Source: Microvelia longipes | Lineage: Eukaryota; Arthropoda; Insecta; Hemiptera; Veliidae | Direction: 5' to 3' | Length of the DNA stretch: 64,000 nucleotides | Assembly (NCBI GenBank): GCA_018340805.1 | Contig: JACMZG010001863.1 | Location: forward strand, 29,187,808-29,251,807 | In this document: positions 1 through 12,900 of the stretch, piece by piece | Numbering within the stretch: position 1 is the first letter of the stretch | Layout of the letters: every line of letters begins with the position of its first letter | The notes under the pieces: model-generated | Told to the model about the DNA's origin: nothing | What the model saw: the letters and a program-made list of their open reading frames with translations, nothing else | Databases searched by the model: none | Position numbers and translations under genes: made by a program

Positions 1-3000
1 TGGAGATGATGGAGATTTAGGTTCCCCAGGAGAACCTGGAGAAACATTTTTCAGTGGTATGAAAGGAGAACCTGGTGAACCTGGTATGTTTATTTATTTA
101 GATTTTTTTGAACATATCTCTTTCTTGCCAAAATAAAATATAAATAAAACAAAATATTTATTTTGCAAGTTATGAAGCTATTTTATATTTCAAGTAGTCA
201 AAAATACATAGAATTTTACAGTAAATAAATACTTTTTGATATAAATTAGCTATTAATGACCATAAATATTTTTAGGAATCCTAAAATAAAATACCTTAAT
301 TTAATTTAACTGAGGGGCTTCGGGTGAACTACAAGCCAGTTGCCAGCCTGGGACTCCAGACTAAAATGACTGCTGTTGAGCAATAACCTCAGCAAGTTAT
401 CCAAGAAAGTATCAATCAGAAAACAATCTTTTATAGTCACAATCCATTTATTATATCAAGCAAGTTAAATCAGAATTAATAACACTTTACGTAAAGTACT
501 GAATAGAGATCCAATTAAACCCTCACACATAGATGAGTTTTAGAACCCTTAGAATAGATGAGTTTAGTCCAACACTAAATGAAACACTCAAAGGGAAATA
601 CCCTACTGCTGTATTACAATAGTTACTCCCAGTTTGTAGCTAGCAGTAGAAACGATGACAGCATTCTGGCCTAAACCTCAGCTAGGGACTCTCCACTCTC
701 TAAAACAATCTAAATTGACTTTGAGAATACTCTAAGTTAAATATGACATTGTTCTGAATTGGTTCTAAATTTTATCGATTTTTATAATCAATAAAATCTC
801 CTCATCTTAATTATAAAATCATCATCTATAATTTAATGTTTCCCACTTTCTCTGTCTCTTTTTGTCACCCTGTGCACTGCCTCCCCAGGTACATAACATT
901 CATCTTTTGCCAGCCATTAAAGGATTTTCTTCCCTACTGTTTGCCCCTGCAGTGTGGTGTTCGTCACCAGGCTCACCTTCAAGTTTGATTAATGAATACC
1001 GATACATTAAAAGATACTACATATTTCTTAAATTGATCTAATATTTCTTAGAAATCTCTTTGTTCTTTACCCTCATTTAGTTTATAACTACAAGAATTCT
1101 CCAAGAATACTTCTATAATATTCAAGAAATAAATTAGTGCCACAGTTATATTTAACATTAATGTATTGTAAGAGGGAACTAAGGAGAAATATAATTCACT
1201 GATTTTGTTTGAGCTTGCTTTTCTTTAACGAGATATATCAGCTCTTAATTGGCTTGTTTATAATACCATATCATTAACAATTATTCATTTTGTAAGGACC
1301 ACAGCGGATTTGTAAATACTTATGTTAATACTAATTAGTATAAATATATATAATATATAAATATATATTAGTATAATAGTATAAATATTGAATTTATTAA
1401 TGTTTATTTATGAATAGAATAGTAGATTATACTGCTGAAACATTATGAAGCTGGACAACAGATAAACGATATAAATATAGCAATAATATGTAAACAATCT
1501 GCTTTTATTTAACAACAACATTATAAATATATTGCAATGGATAAAAATAAAATTATCTGATATATAGTGTTTCTCTGATTTACCCTTAAATATCCTTTTG
1601 TTTAGGGTTTGATGGGCCTAAGGGTTTTGAAGGTTTCACAGGACCTAAAGGTTTTAGAGGAAGAGGTGGAGATCCTGGAATAGTATATGAAGGTATAAAA
1701 GGACTCAAAGGTTATAAGGGAGAACCTGGATTTGATGGTCGACCTGGCAGATATGGACTTAAGGTTAGTTGATTATATTTGCCTGTAGATTGTAAAGTTT
1801 TTATAACAAATTTGTTTATTAAATCATGTTTTAATTGAACAAGATTTTTATGTATTTAAGATAGCATTTTTAAAAGTTTACCAAATATTAATTATAATGT
1901 TAGGAGAAAACTAAAATAAGATATCCTATGTTACTGAGTGTTAATATTGATATGATGATTGATGTGAAATTTCACTAAAATCCATTATTTAACAATTAAA
2001 AAAAATAATTAATATAATACAATGCTGATAACATTGTTATTAACAAATTATTCAAAAACAATCAAATTTTAAACTATTTATGGTTTTTATTGTATTTTAA
2101 TGTCTTCTTTTTTGTTTATATAGTTGCTTCATGCTAAGCCTTTATGATGTCTTTATTTATTTTCATAGGGAAAAAGAGGAGAACCAGGTGACCTAGGTTA
2201 TACTGGTTTGGAAGGAGACAAGGGAGAGAAAGGATACCCTGGTAGACCCGGAAGGAATGGGTTGAGAGGAGAAGCTGGTAGAAATGGTACTATGGGTCCT
2301 CCTGGGCCCAGGGGACTCAAAGGAGAACAAGGAATGATGGGAGATCCAGGAGAGATGGGAAGAGACGGGTTACCTGGTGGTCAGGGATCCCAAGGTGATA
2401 GGGGTCCTATTGGAGGTGTTGGTCCAAAGGGAATCATGGGTGATCCAGGCATGACTCAGACCTTCAAGTTTGGACCCAGAGGTGATCAAGGAGAGCCTGG
2501 AAGATACGGCAGGCGTGGACCTTTTGGATTACCAGGGGATGCTGGTATACCTGGTCTCAAGGGTCCAAAGGTATTTTTTGGCTTTATATGTTTTTAATTG
2601 ATTAAATATTATTATTGAAACCCTATTTACTGTATTGGAAGGATGATCTTTTTTGAAAAATATTAACTTACTTAATTTTTATGAAAAATAGTTTAATGCA
2701 TTGAGTAACTATGCAAGAGTAATTATTGAGCTAATTATGATATTATTCTATGGTTTAATATTGATTCAAATAAAATATGTCTAGCCATCTCAATGATTAT
2801 TTAACCTATTTATGGAGTATTTGAGTACTTTTAATCCTTATCATTAAATATTTTTTAATTAGACATATTTTTAAGCTAATGCTTTCGGAAAAAAGAATGA
2901 TTAATGGCTTATATACTTAAGTTTTACTTGACCTGCCCTTTCCTTTTTACATTTAATGCTTAACCCAGTATTTTAATTTATTTTTTCATGTATTAATTTA

Positions 3001-6000
3001 AATAAATTTCCAGGGCATCATGGGAGAAGTTGGTGCTTCTGGTAAGCAAGGTCCTATTGGACAGACAGGCCCTAGAGGTCCTCAGTGGGCTTCTATTGGA
3101 CGCCAAGGAGAACCAGGTAGAAATTTATTAACATTAATTTTAAGAAATTAATTTTTGATTGATTTGTACCCGTAATTTGTATTGATTAATATTCTTGTAT
3201 ACTATTGTAGATAGTAACTTTCTTTAATTTGATTAATGTTTAGGAGCACCAGGTTTGAAGGGCGAGCCAGGAGAAGAGGGCAGAGCTGGTATCCCTGGTA
3301 GGGATGGGGTGGATGGAATTATAGGACAGAAAGGTGCACCTGGTGAGATAGGACTAGATGGACTGCCTGGTGATCGAGGAGATCCCGGAATATCAATACC
3401 TGGTGATCCTGGACCACCTGGACAAAGAGGTAGGATTTACATGCCCTAAATAAAAATAAAATAATAAAAATTAATTAATTTACGATTTTTTCTACAACTG
3501 AATAATCATTAAATTAATTATTGTCTTAAACTTTTATTACTTAAATTCAAACTTGTTTTGTGCTGAAAACTAATATTTTTGTTTTTTAGGAATTTCAATC
3601 CCAGGAATGCCTGGTATGCCTGGATTACCTGGCAGAGATGGTTTTAAAGGCCAACCTGGGTTCCCCGGAGACCTTGGATTACCTGGAAGGATCATTGGAA
3701 AGTTAGTTTCATTATTTTTTAATTTTAAAAATTGATTGATTTTTTTTTTTTTTTTTATTTAATGAGATGGATGTATGGAGGTATTGTGAGGGACCTTTCT
3801 TTAAGCTTTGACATGCTTAGGTACTTCTCACATATATTCTTAGGTTAGTACTATATTGGGTAATCCTACACCTTAAGATTTGATACATTTGATAGATAGA
3901 TATACATAGATAGATATACATTTGATACATAGATTTGATACAGAATTGATACATTTTATATTAAAATACAAAATTATGGCAAAATACCTAAAAACATGAT
4001 TCTAATACCGAGCCTGGACCTGTTCTGAAGTTCCACCACTCTCTTTCCCTTTCTCCCCATCTCGTCCCCACTTAGCACTTTATCCCTTCTTAATATATCA
4101 TTATAGATTTGTATATTTAGTAGAAATAGGATATCAGCAGTTTATTCAAGGATAATATATCATTGTATAAGTAAGTTGTTTATACTAAGTCATGTGACAT
4201 CATTAATAATAAATTTGATCGTCACAGTATGATATTCTATTTACTTAGTTTTGATTAAAATATTAAATAAAAAAAATAATAAATAAATAAAACTAAATAT
4301 TAAATTGCAAGTAAATTATTTTGTGTAGTTTACTGGGCAATAAATATTATTGTTGATTTAACTGAATTAAAATAAATAATAACTATTTGTTTTAACCTCA
4401 GGAGGAACCACAGCTCAATGCTGATTTTCATGGATGCTTTGAAAAAAATGTGTAAATTTTAATTAGTAAATTCAATTTGCAATAAATGGTGGTATGATGA
4501 TGGTTAGTTTTGATTTGATAATTTGATCATAATTTTTGATTTTGATTTTGAAAAGCTAAGTAATAATGCAGTTGTGGATCCCAGTGAACTGTTTGGCAAT
4601 TATTGAAGAATGTGTCTATTGACATAAAACATCAATTTCAAGCTAGATATTCCCTTATCAATGTGACCAACCCCTTAATAATTCTTTGAGAATCCTGTGC
4701 TATTTTAAACTTGATTATTATCTAAAATATTTTTATCTTTTTAGTAGAGTATGCAGACATTGAATTGATCCTTAGATTAGAGTCTACCTCTTTAAATAAC
4801 AATATTTATCAAAGTTTCTTAAAAATATATTTTTAAATTTTGTAATTACAATTTTATGTCTTTTCCTTGGCACTTACTTACTTTTGGATTTTAAAAGGGA
4901 AAAGGTTAATAAATTACTTCTATTACTATAGTTTTATGAGTAATTCTTGTTTCCAATTGAATATGGTAATAGGAAATGATAATATGATAATTAAAGCAAA
5001 ATTATATTTTCAGTGGAGTGAAAGGAGTTAAAGGAGAAAGAGGAAATCCAGGAGCTCATGGAATTGATGGAATGAATGGGGAATCAGGGGATGTGGGTGA
5101 CCAAGGCATGGCTGGAGATGTTGGCTGGCCTGGTTCTGTTGGTATGCCTGGAGATGATGGACTTAATGGCAGGCCTGGTCTTAAAGGATTACCGGTAATC
5201 TCTACTTTTTGCACAGTTCTTTGAAATGAATTTAATCTTACTTAGCCATCTATACTCATGGTGCTTTCTGCAGAGTATAGGTTAAAGTAATAATATGTAA
5301 ACCAAGTTAGGAAATTCATACACTGATCCATGTAAAAAATCCAAATATGCGAGATCAGCATATAGCTAGCTCAAAAATAAAAAATAATACTGGTATTATT
5401 TGGTGAATTTTCTTTTTTAGCCATTTTCCATTAAAATGTTAAATGAAGTTCTATATTAAAAAAAATGTTGTGTACTATGAATAGTTTGTTTACATTTACT
5501 TGAGTAAAACAAGATGGCTGCACACATTCTAAAATTTTAGCCAACTCCTGGGTGTACACAATGTGAACGTGACATGTCTGATAAAAATTGCATTTGTTTC
5601 CCTTCTTGGTTAACCCTTTACTGGGCATGCCTTGAAAAGTTACAATAAAGGATGTGCCGCTGGGATTTCCCTGCATGTTTATGTATTTTGGAAGTTATTG
5701 TGTAATAATGTGATAACTTCTAAAATGTTTATAAATAACGAGTAAAATAATTAAATTACTATCTTTTGGCATGTAGTTTGTTACTAATTTATAATTTTAA
5801 ATATGCTTATAATTAAAAAAAACGAAACAAACATGCATCAGCTGTATTCGTAAAAATCATTTTTGGATATTACAAAAACATATTTACACAATTTTTTAAA
5901 CAAGTAGAGGGGGAGGGGGATATAATGATAGGTAGGGTATTAAATTAGAGCAATTATATTTAATGTTACACAAATAAAAATCATATTAAAATACATACAT

Positions 6001-7038
6001 CACCAGGGATACATACATACATCAACAATAAATTTTTTTTTTGTTTAAAAATATTCATAAAAGAATTAGGTCTCACTATAATAATGATATTATTGTCTCG
6101 ACCAAGGTTTAGTTGAAGCATACTTCTAGCCTCCATGATCTTGACCAATCAATAAAAAAATTATTTACATAATTCAATTTCAATCCTCGAGCTGCACCCG
6201 GTAGAGGGTTAATATACTGTCTTTAGTATAGGTATTACTGAAAGTATTCAAGAAATTAAGTTATATTTCCTTGTTATTATCACAGGAATGAGTCTTACTT
6301 AATCTCAATTTAAGGTAATGATGGTATATTTAATAATTTTAGGAACTATCACTCATAGTGCTCATAAGTATTATGTTTTGTTTTGTACCATTCTAGCATT
6401 GATATAATTTGTTTAGGGTGACCAAGGAGAACCTGGAGAGTTACCATTAGTAGACATTAATGATCTCAGAGGTCTTCCTGGTGACATAGGAGATAGAGGA
6501 CTAAAAGGTTTATGTATCACTTAGCTCTTTACTTTTAAATTCATATTTTGGGGGTAGAATTTAAACATCTTGAATTTGGTTTATTATAAATAATTAAAAG
6601 CAGTGTAGAAGCCAAGGAGAGTCAACTACTCTGATATTTATTACCCTCAGTGACTGATTAGGTACTATTAGTATAAGTATAAGTAGTATATTAAGTAGTA
6701 TAAGTATGAGGTAGTATATTAGTATAAGTACTATTAGGTATTGGTACTATATATTCCTCTATGCCCTCAGTATTTAGTGCATACCATTATGGGATCCTGT
6801 GCACTATGTGAGCCTGCCACCCAGACAGTCCCAGTTCGTTCCCGGTCAGAGCCTCTGGGATTTTCATGTGAGAGATGGAAATCCTTTCACGCGTAGTCCT
6901 TCGAAAAGGACGTTAAGCAGGTGGTTCGGAGCCTATGCGATTTCAGGTACTCGTAAAAGATCCCTAACCCTAAATGAACCTGGGTTTAGGCAAAATTTAG
7001 GATCCCCAATAGTAGTTTATATTATATTATATACAAAC

Positions 7039-7091
<53 letters not shown>

Positions 7092-7096
7092 CACAC

Positions 7097-7158
<62 letters not shown>

Positions 7159-9989
7159 CTGTGTGTGTGTGTGTTTCTGCCTTGTGGTTTGTAGAGCAGG
7201 AAAGCCTGGTCTGGCAGTGAGGCAGGCCTCTTGTTTTATTAACTATTCAGAAAAAAATAGTTATTTTTTGTTAGAATCATATAGTAATCAGGGTAATGAA
7301 GAGCATATCATGGGCTTATTATGTATGTTGTAAAGTGAGGGGGTTATTAGTCCCAGTCTCTGTTAATATATGTCAATTATAATATTTGTTGGTTTGCCTG
7401 TTTTATAAATAAGTGTAAATCCCTTCTTCTTTAGTGAGATATCTTTTATATCTAATAATATAAGTGTTGGTATTTTTATTAGTAATAATAAAAATGTCAT
7501 CTGTATTTATCACTCATTAAAAAATCTTTATTGGCTTAAGTACATCAAATTTATATTGTGTGCTCTCATCCACACATTGTAATGGAGCTTACCCAGCACA
7601 GAGAGTAAGCTCTATAGTAGGGAGATAACCATGAAATTAAAAAAAAATCTATTCATAAAAAGTATATTTTTGTTAGTTTGTATTAAGTTATTTTTTTTGT
7701 AAATAAACGTTTATTTATTTAATTTATTTTTTAATTTAGTATACGCTTATTGATAGTGTTTGAGATGGTATTTTTATAAAAATAAAGGTATCTATTTAAA
7801 AAAAATGTTTTAGTTTTTACTTCTTTCATAACTCAAATAACTACTGTAATGTCTGCTTCTTTGTTTAGGACTAAGAGGGGATCCAGGTTATGATGGAAGG
7901 CCTGGAGCACCAGGCATTTTTGGAATGCACGGTGATGATGGAGATAGTGGTTTCTTTGGATTCAAAGGAGAGAAAGGTCAACCTGGCTTTCAGGGACCCA
8001 AAGGGGTTCAAGGGCCTCCTGGACCTATGGGTAACATGGACATTTGTATTTTAAAATTTTTTGAAGTTCATTCTAGATTTCATTGGAAGTGTTAAAAATC
8101 TATCACAAGATCTTGAACCAGTCTTGAATATACTTTAAGAAGTTTTATCTTAAAGTAGTATTTAAGGTACTTACTGCAGACATTAAATATCTGCATTAGC
8201 CTTATCAAGTCCATTAAACCATTTTTATTTATTTTCTATTTGCATAACTAACCTGTTTTTTTAAGTTCCTTCATATATTTATATATTTGTGTGTGTGTGT
8301 GTACTCATCTTATTTCTATTTTTGTCAACAGGTATTGAGGGTCGTTCAGGTTTAGATGCTCCTGGTAATATTAAGCCTCCTAATCGTGGATTTTTCTTTA
8401 CTTACCACTCGCAGACAGACATGGTACCAGATTGTCCTGGTGGTACAAGGCTTATGTGGAATGGTTATTCATTGCTTCACTTCACGGGTAATGCTCAGGG
8501 ACATGGTCAGGATTTAGGAGCAGCTGGATCTTGTCTCCTCAGATTCTCTACAATGCCGTTTATGATGTGCAATAAGGATAGTGTGTGTAATTATGCCCAG
8601 AGGAATGATTATTCATATTGGCTGACAACCCCTGAACCTATGCCCATGATGATGACACCAATACCAGCTAGAGAATTAAGGAGATATATTTCCAGGTTGA
8701 TTATTAATTAGTTACTATTATTAATTACTAAAATCTATTATTACTAATTATTAATCATTAAAATAAAATAATATAATTATTATAATAATTATTATTTACT
8801 ACAATTATTAGTATCATAATAAAATAATACCATTGTAATATAATTATTGATAACTATAATTACTAATTATAATACTAAAATTATAACCTAATTCTTTTTC
8901 TATTCATTATAAAAGAGAATATTGATAATCACAATTCTTTATTCACCTCCCAAAACTTGGCTATAGACAATAAGATTTTTAATAAATTTAGATTATTAAT
9001 AACTTTAGAGCTTTTGGACTGTTATAAATAATATATCAATTTAGATTATTGTTTATTAGTGTTGTTTTATAAACAAAAAAACCTTTGTTTTTGGTTTAAT
9101 AAATATTTGTAAAAACAGAAATATTTTAAATGTATTTATTGTTTTATATCATGGAATAAAGAAATTTAGGATCCTGTTTATTGGCAATCTTCAATTTCGT
9201 GTCTAATTTAATGATTATTTGATATAGGTGTAGTGTGTGTGAATCCCCAACAAGAGTTATAGCAGTGCACAGTCAATCCACAGCTTTACCTGAGTGCCCA
9301 TCTGGCTGGCAAGAAATGTGGATAGGATATTCTTTCCTCATGGTAACTATTGGTCTTCTTTTATTCACTTAAAAATCAGAAATTAATCTCAAAAATTAAT
9401 TGCAATATTATATTTGAAGAGAAATAGTCTATGCAATGTTGTATTTTTAAAAAAATATTTACAAGTAGTCACAAAATGGTAAATTTTGTTGCATATTATG
9501 TGTTGTGATGGGTGACCGCTGAGAATGATACAGATGTGTTTACTATCTAAGGACAAGCAAAGCAAGTCCGAAAACATGTAGCAGTATAAATTTCAGACAT
9601 AGCAATTATGTCTTTATAAAAATTTGTTTTATATTAAATTATGTTTTAATAAAATTTGTTAAAAAAAATTTTAGCACCTTGATGCGGGAGCTGAAGGAGC
9701 TGGTCAAAGTCTCATGTCTCCAGGATCTTGCTTACAAGAATTCCGCTCGATACCCTTCATAGAATGTCATGGTGGACATGGAAGATGTAATTACTTCTCA
9801 ACAGCCGTGTCTTATTGGCTTGCAACTGTCGAAAATAGGGATATGTTTAGAAAACCAAGACCCGAAACAAGAAAAGGAAAGATGATTAAGCCTAGAATAT
9901 CCAGATGTGCTGTGTGTCAAAGAAAACCACCCTCATATGTTTCTGTGTCTGTCCCTCCAAGAAGGGATTTTAGAGGATTCTCTCCGTAA
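1..9989 (+). CDS. Collagen type IV alpha chain, 3' part with NC1 domain (12 exons, 5' partial)
   Basis: Basement-membrane network collagen, secreted as a triple helix. Exons: 1-83, 1606-1763, 2169-2570, 3014-3116, 3244-3429, 3590-3701, 5014-5194, 6417-6507, 7869-8030, 8332-8695, 9228-9342, 9675-9989 (TAA 9987-9989). Every junction is GT-AG and all phases agree, giving 756 residues after a leading partial codon. Exons 1-9 encode Gly-X-Y triplets with short interruptions ([37 protein letters not shown]), typical of type IV rather than fibrillar collagen. Exons 10-12 encode the two C4 repeats of NC1, with [25 protein letters not shown], then WIGYSF, PGSCL and PFIECHG. A Met-rich loop ([10 protein letters not shown]) and Lys near RKGK sit where vertebrate chains form the sulfilimine crosslink. 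A tail of about 20 residues follows the last Cys pair. Whether it is the Drosophila Col4a1 or viking type is not decided; the start lies left of the window. Confidence 0.96.
84..1605 (+). other. First collagen intron in the window (1.5 kb)
   Basis: Borders GTATGT and TTTAG. The part from about 300 to 1000 is less AT-rich than the rest and reads like old mobile DNA (gggcttcgggtgaac, then a Ser/Thr-codon-like stretch), but I recognise no family, open frame or terminal repeats. Confidence 0.5.
3702..5013 (+). other. Collagen intron (1.3 kb), no gene seen
   Basis: Phase-2 intron with donor GTTAGT and acceptor TTTTCAG. It holds a T-run near 3740, a short run of GATAGATA units near 3890-3920 and otherwise AT-rich sequence. 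No coding signal or recognised repeat. Confidence 0.5.
5195..6416 (+). other. Collagen intron (1.2 kb), no gene seen
   Basis: Donor GTAATC, acceptor TTTAG. Contains short ACAT-type repeats near 5990-6030. The open frame on the minus strand near 5431-5676 has no family resemblance and looks fortuitous. Confidence 0.5.
6595..7235. repeat. Dispersed repeat carrying a microsatellite, inside a collagen intron
   Basis: A GC-richer block with edges set by eye. Its right part (taggcaaaatttaggatcc, later tctgccttgtggtttg and gcagtgaggcag) recurs in POMT1 intron 11 at about 30113-30235 (taggcaaaatttaggaccc, tctgccttgtagtttg, gcagcgagggca). In this copy the spacer between the two conserved blocks is filled by a CA/TA/TG microsatellite. 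The open frame across it is not a protein: its C-terminal half is translated microsatellite. Confidence 0.6.
7038..7177. repeat. Compound microsatellite (CA)n-(TA)n-(TG)n
   Basis: About 26 CA units, then about 25 TA units, then a short TG run. CA and TG runs flanking a TA core make the tract an imperfect palindrome, so hairpin or cruciform formation is possible. The exact length is probably variable between individuals. Confidence 0.95.
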
Positions 9990-12900
9990 TTATTTTATAA
10001 GTGTGTACAAAGTGCAATATTTCTAATATTCATAAAGAAAATTAATAAAGTTTTAAATCCTGGTCATATTAATGCAAATAAGCAGTTATTATCAGATAGT
10101 TAAGTGTAGTCTTACATTTCTGCATAAATGACTACAAATAATGCTAAGAAGCTGTGAACCTAATTATTTATTTCACTAAGAAGCTGTGAAAGCTATTAAT
10201 TAATAATTTATTTATATCTATCCAGAAGAGGCCTTCAATATAAATTCCATAGCAAGTTTTTCTATATTCCCTCCGCAACCAAGTTTTGTAATATTTTCAA
10301 ATCGTTCTGAAATATTTTCCACTCTAATATTGATTTAGACAAGATTTATTGAAGGATTCTGAACAATTTACTAAATTAAAGTAAAGTAAAGTTAGTACTA
10401 GAAGAAATTAATTCATTTGTCAAAGTAATTAATTCATCAGATTATTTGATTTCCATTATTAATAGTATAACATACATTGAGAGAATAAGTAACAAAAATA
10501 TCCTAATCAAGATAATCTTGCCTTATTTCTTTTTTATAATTTATTAATGTAAAAATATTTATAAACTGTAACCTTTCTTCCATTAGTGTTTAAGATTTAA
10601 TTAACTTTGTAATTTATGTCATTTATTTGTAGTTATCTTTATAACTGTAGAAAATAAGTCCTAGACATCAATAGAGTATTTGCATTCATCATTTTTGCTC
10701 ATAATATTATTAAGAATGTATTAGGCCTAACAAAAAATATTTTATTCCATTTTAAAAAAGTTTAAACAAGCATTTGAACTAGTGAAGAGAGGGGATGGGT
10801 AAGAGAGAAGAAGAGAAAACGGAATTATTGTGATTGAGTCTTTTCAAATGTATATAATATTGGGGTTTGAGGTAGAAAAATTATAAGATAACTTCCTGAG
10901 CTTCTCCAGTTTGCAACTGTTACTATCAATAACTAACTATCAATTTTTGTAAAACTATTCATATTTATACTAATATTCAAACATTTTTGTTTATTCTGTT
11001 AGTTCTATGTATGTTTCAAGACTTTTTTCTTTAATAGTATTTTGTATTATTCTATATTATCTGTACTATTCTGTAATATTTCTGAAGTTTCTTTTGACAG
11101 CTTTTATGACTTTTGATGAAAATAACGTTATAGATCCAGTGTATGTCACACCAAACACTTGAGGTTGTTTTTTTTTTCTGCCGAAAGGATATGTTTGAAT
11201 ATATTTTGTTGTTTTGCTTTATCTTCTTAAGTATTTTTTCTCTCATATTTTATTGTGTGTTGTTTTAAATGACATACTTTAAGCTATAAAATTAACAAAA
11301 ATTACTCTAAATAATATGGAATCATGTACAAAGCAATGTACAACTAATGTGTTAAGCTTAAACCTTATTTGATTGTTTCTTCCCATCAAACCCTATAAAT
11401 TTGAAGATGTTGTAGATTAAGGAGTAAAAGATGTAGAACACTGAACACAATGCTTAGTCAACCTTCATTCTGATCTCTATTTGGATTAGTAGGAATACTT
11501 ATTGTTTTATCCACCAAACTGGTAAGGTGTAAGTGAGTTTGAGTTTGCTTAAAAATAATTTATAAAATGACAAGCTAGTGTATAATGGTTATTAGGAAAT
11601 AATTTTGCAGTCGGAGAAAAAAATCAAGAAGGTGAAATAAAAAAGCAACTAAAATCTACTAATGTTTAGTCCAAGATTAAACATCAGGCCCAAAAAGCAT
11701 TACTTGTTTTCAAATCTACGAATTAATCAATCAATGAGCATGACTGATTCGAATCAAAATTTTGGTGTACATAAAAAAGTGTCATCCTAGGCTTTGGATT
11801 GGCAGGCAATATGTAGGCGATTATTTTTAAAGGACAATTTGGTTTGAAACAGTGCAGAATGAGTCAAGATTTTCAGGGATGGCTCTTGGACTAGTACTCT
11901 ATAAATTCTAATCCCTTTTTGCCCTTTTCAGTTTTAATATAATGTTAATTAAAACTAAAAAAATCAAACCTTTTCATTTTAGGTTATGTGTTTACCAAAC
12001 CTATCCTAAGTTTCTAGTTCTAATACCAAATAAGTGTAATATTTACCATGTGATTAGTTAAGTTGTAAATGTATAAATTAAATAATTGTAAATAAAAAAA
12101 TAGTGTCATTATGTCACTGCCACTTTGTCTTTATATGTATTAAAATTAAAATATAACTTTTCTTGTTTTTTTTCTATAATTTTTTTCATTAAAAAATTGT
12201 CCCTTCATAGCTCCCCTCCCCCTGTTAGAAAACTCTACAATCATCAAATAAAGTTGACTGATCATTTAAACCAGAGTACTCTGTTATTTAAATAATATCA
12301 TTTTACTTAAGAGATAATTGCATAATTATTATAATCTACAAATTTAAAAGGGGATCACAAAAGTATACAAATTTATTGTACATATAATTTATTTTTAAAT
12401 AACATAATTACAACAAATTTGAGTTATATATAAATTATGAATTTACAAATATTTTAGGGTGAGGTAACAAAAAGGTCTTATATATATTTAGAGAATTATT
12501 GTAAAAAAATAAAAGAAATCATGTAATATTAGATTAACATGTAAGTTGTGATTAGAGTTTTATAGTTAATTTCATTAGGTTAAAAAACTAGTATTTGTAA
12601 TTTGACTTAAATAAAACCTTATTCAATTTAAAAACAATCCATGGAAATTAACTTACTAGAGCTTTCTTGAATTCGTCAATACAGAATCTTAATATTTTTT
12701 TTTTAAATTATCAAGTTTTAATTTTGAGTTATGACCTTAATAAGCAACAAAGAAATTTCATCAATATTTTAGGTTCAACCTTAATAATTAATTATATTAA
12801 ATATTTAATATATTTTTAGTGTACAGTACACAAATTAAAATTTAGTTTATTATTGTTATTGGTTGCAAATATAGTATTTTATTAATGATCAATAGGTTAC

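Noticed and set aside
6960..6975. Telomere-like CCCTAACCCTAAA
   Set aside because: Two units only, within a dispersed repeat; insect telomeres are usually TTAGG, so this is chance.
6799..7194. 131-codon plus-strand frame
   Set aside because: Its C-terminal half is poly-His-Thr and poly-Ile-Tyr from CA and TA microsatellites; the rest is a dispersed repeat.
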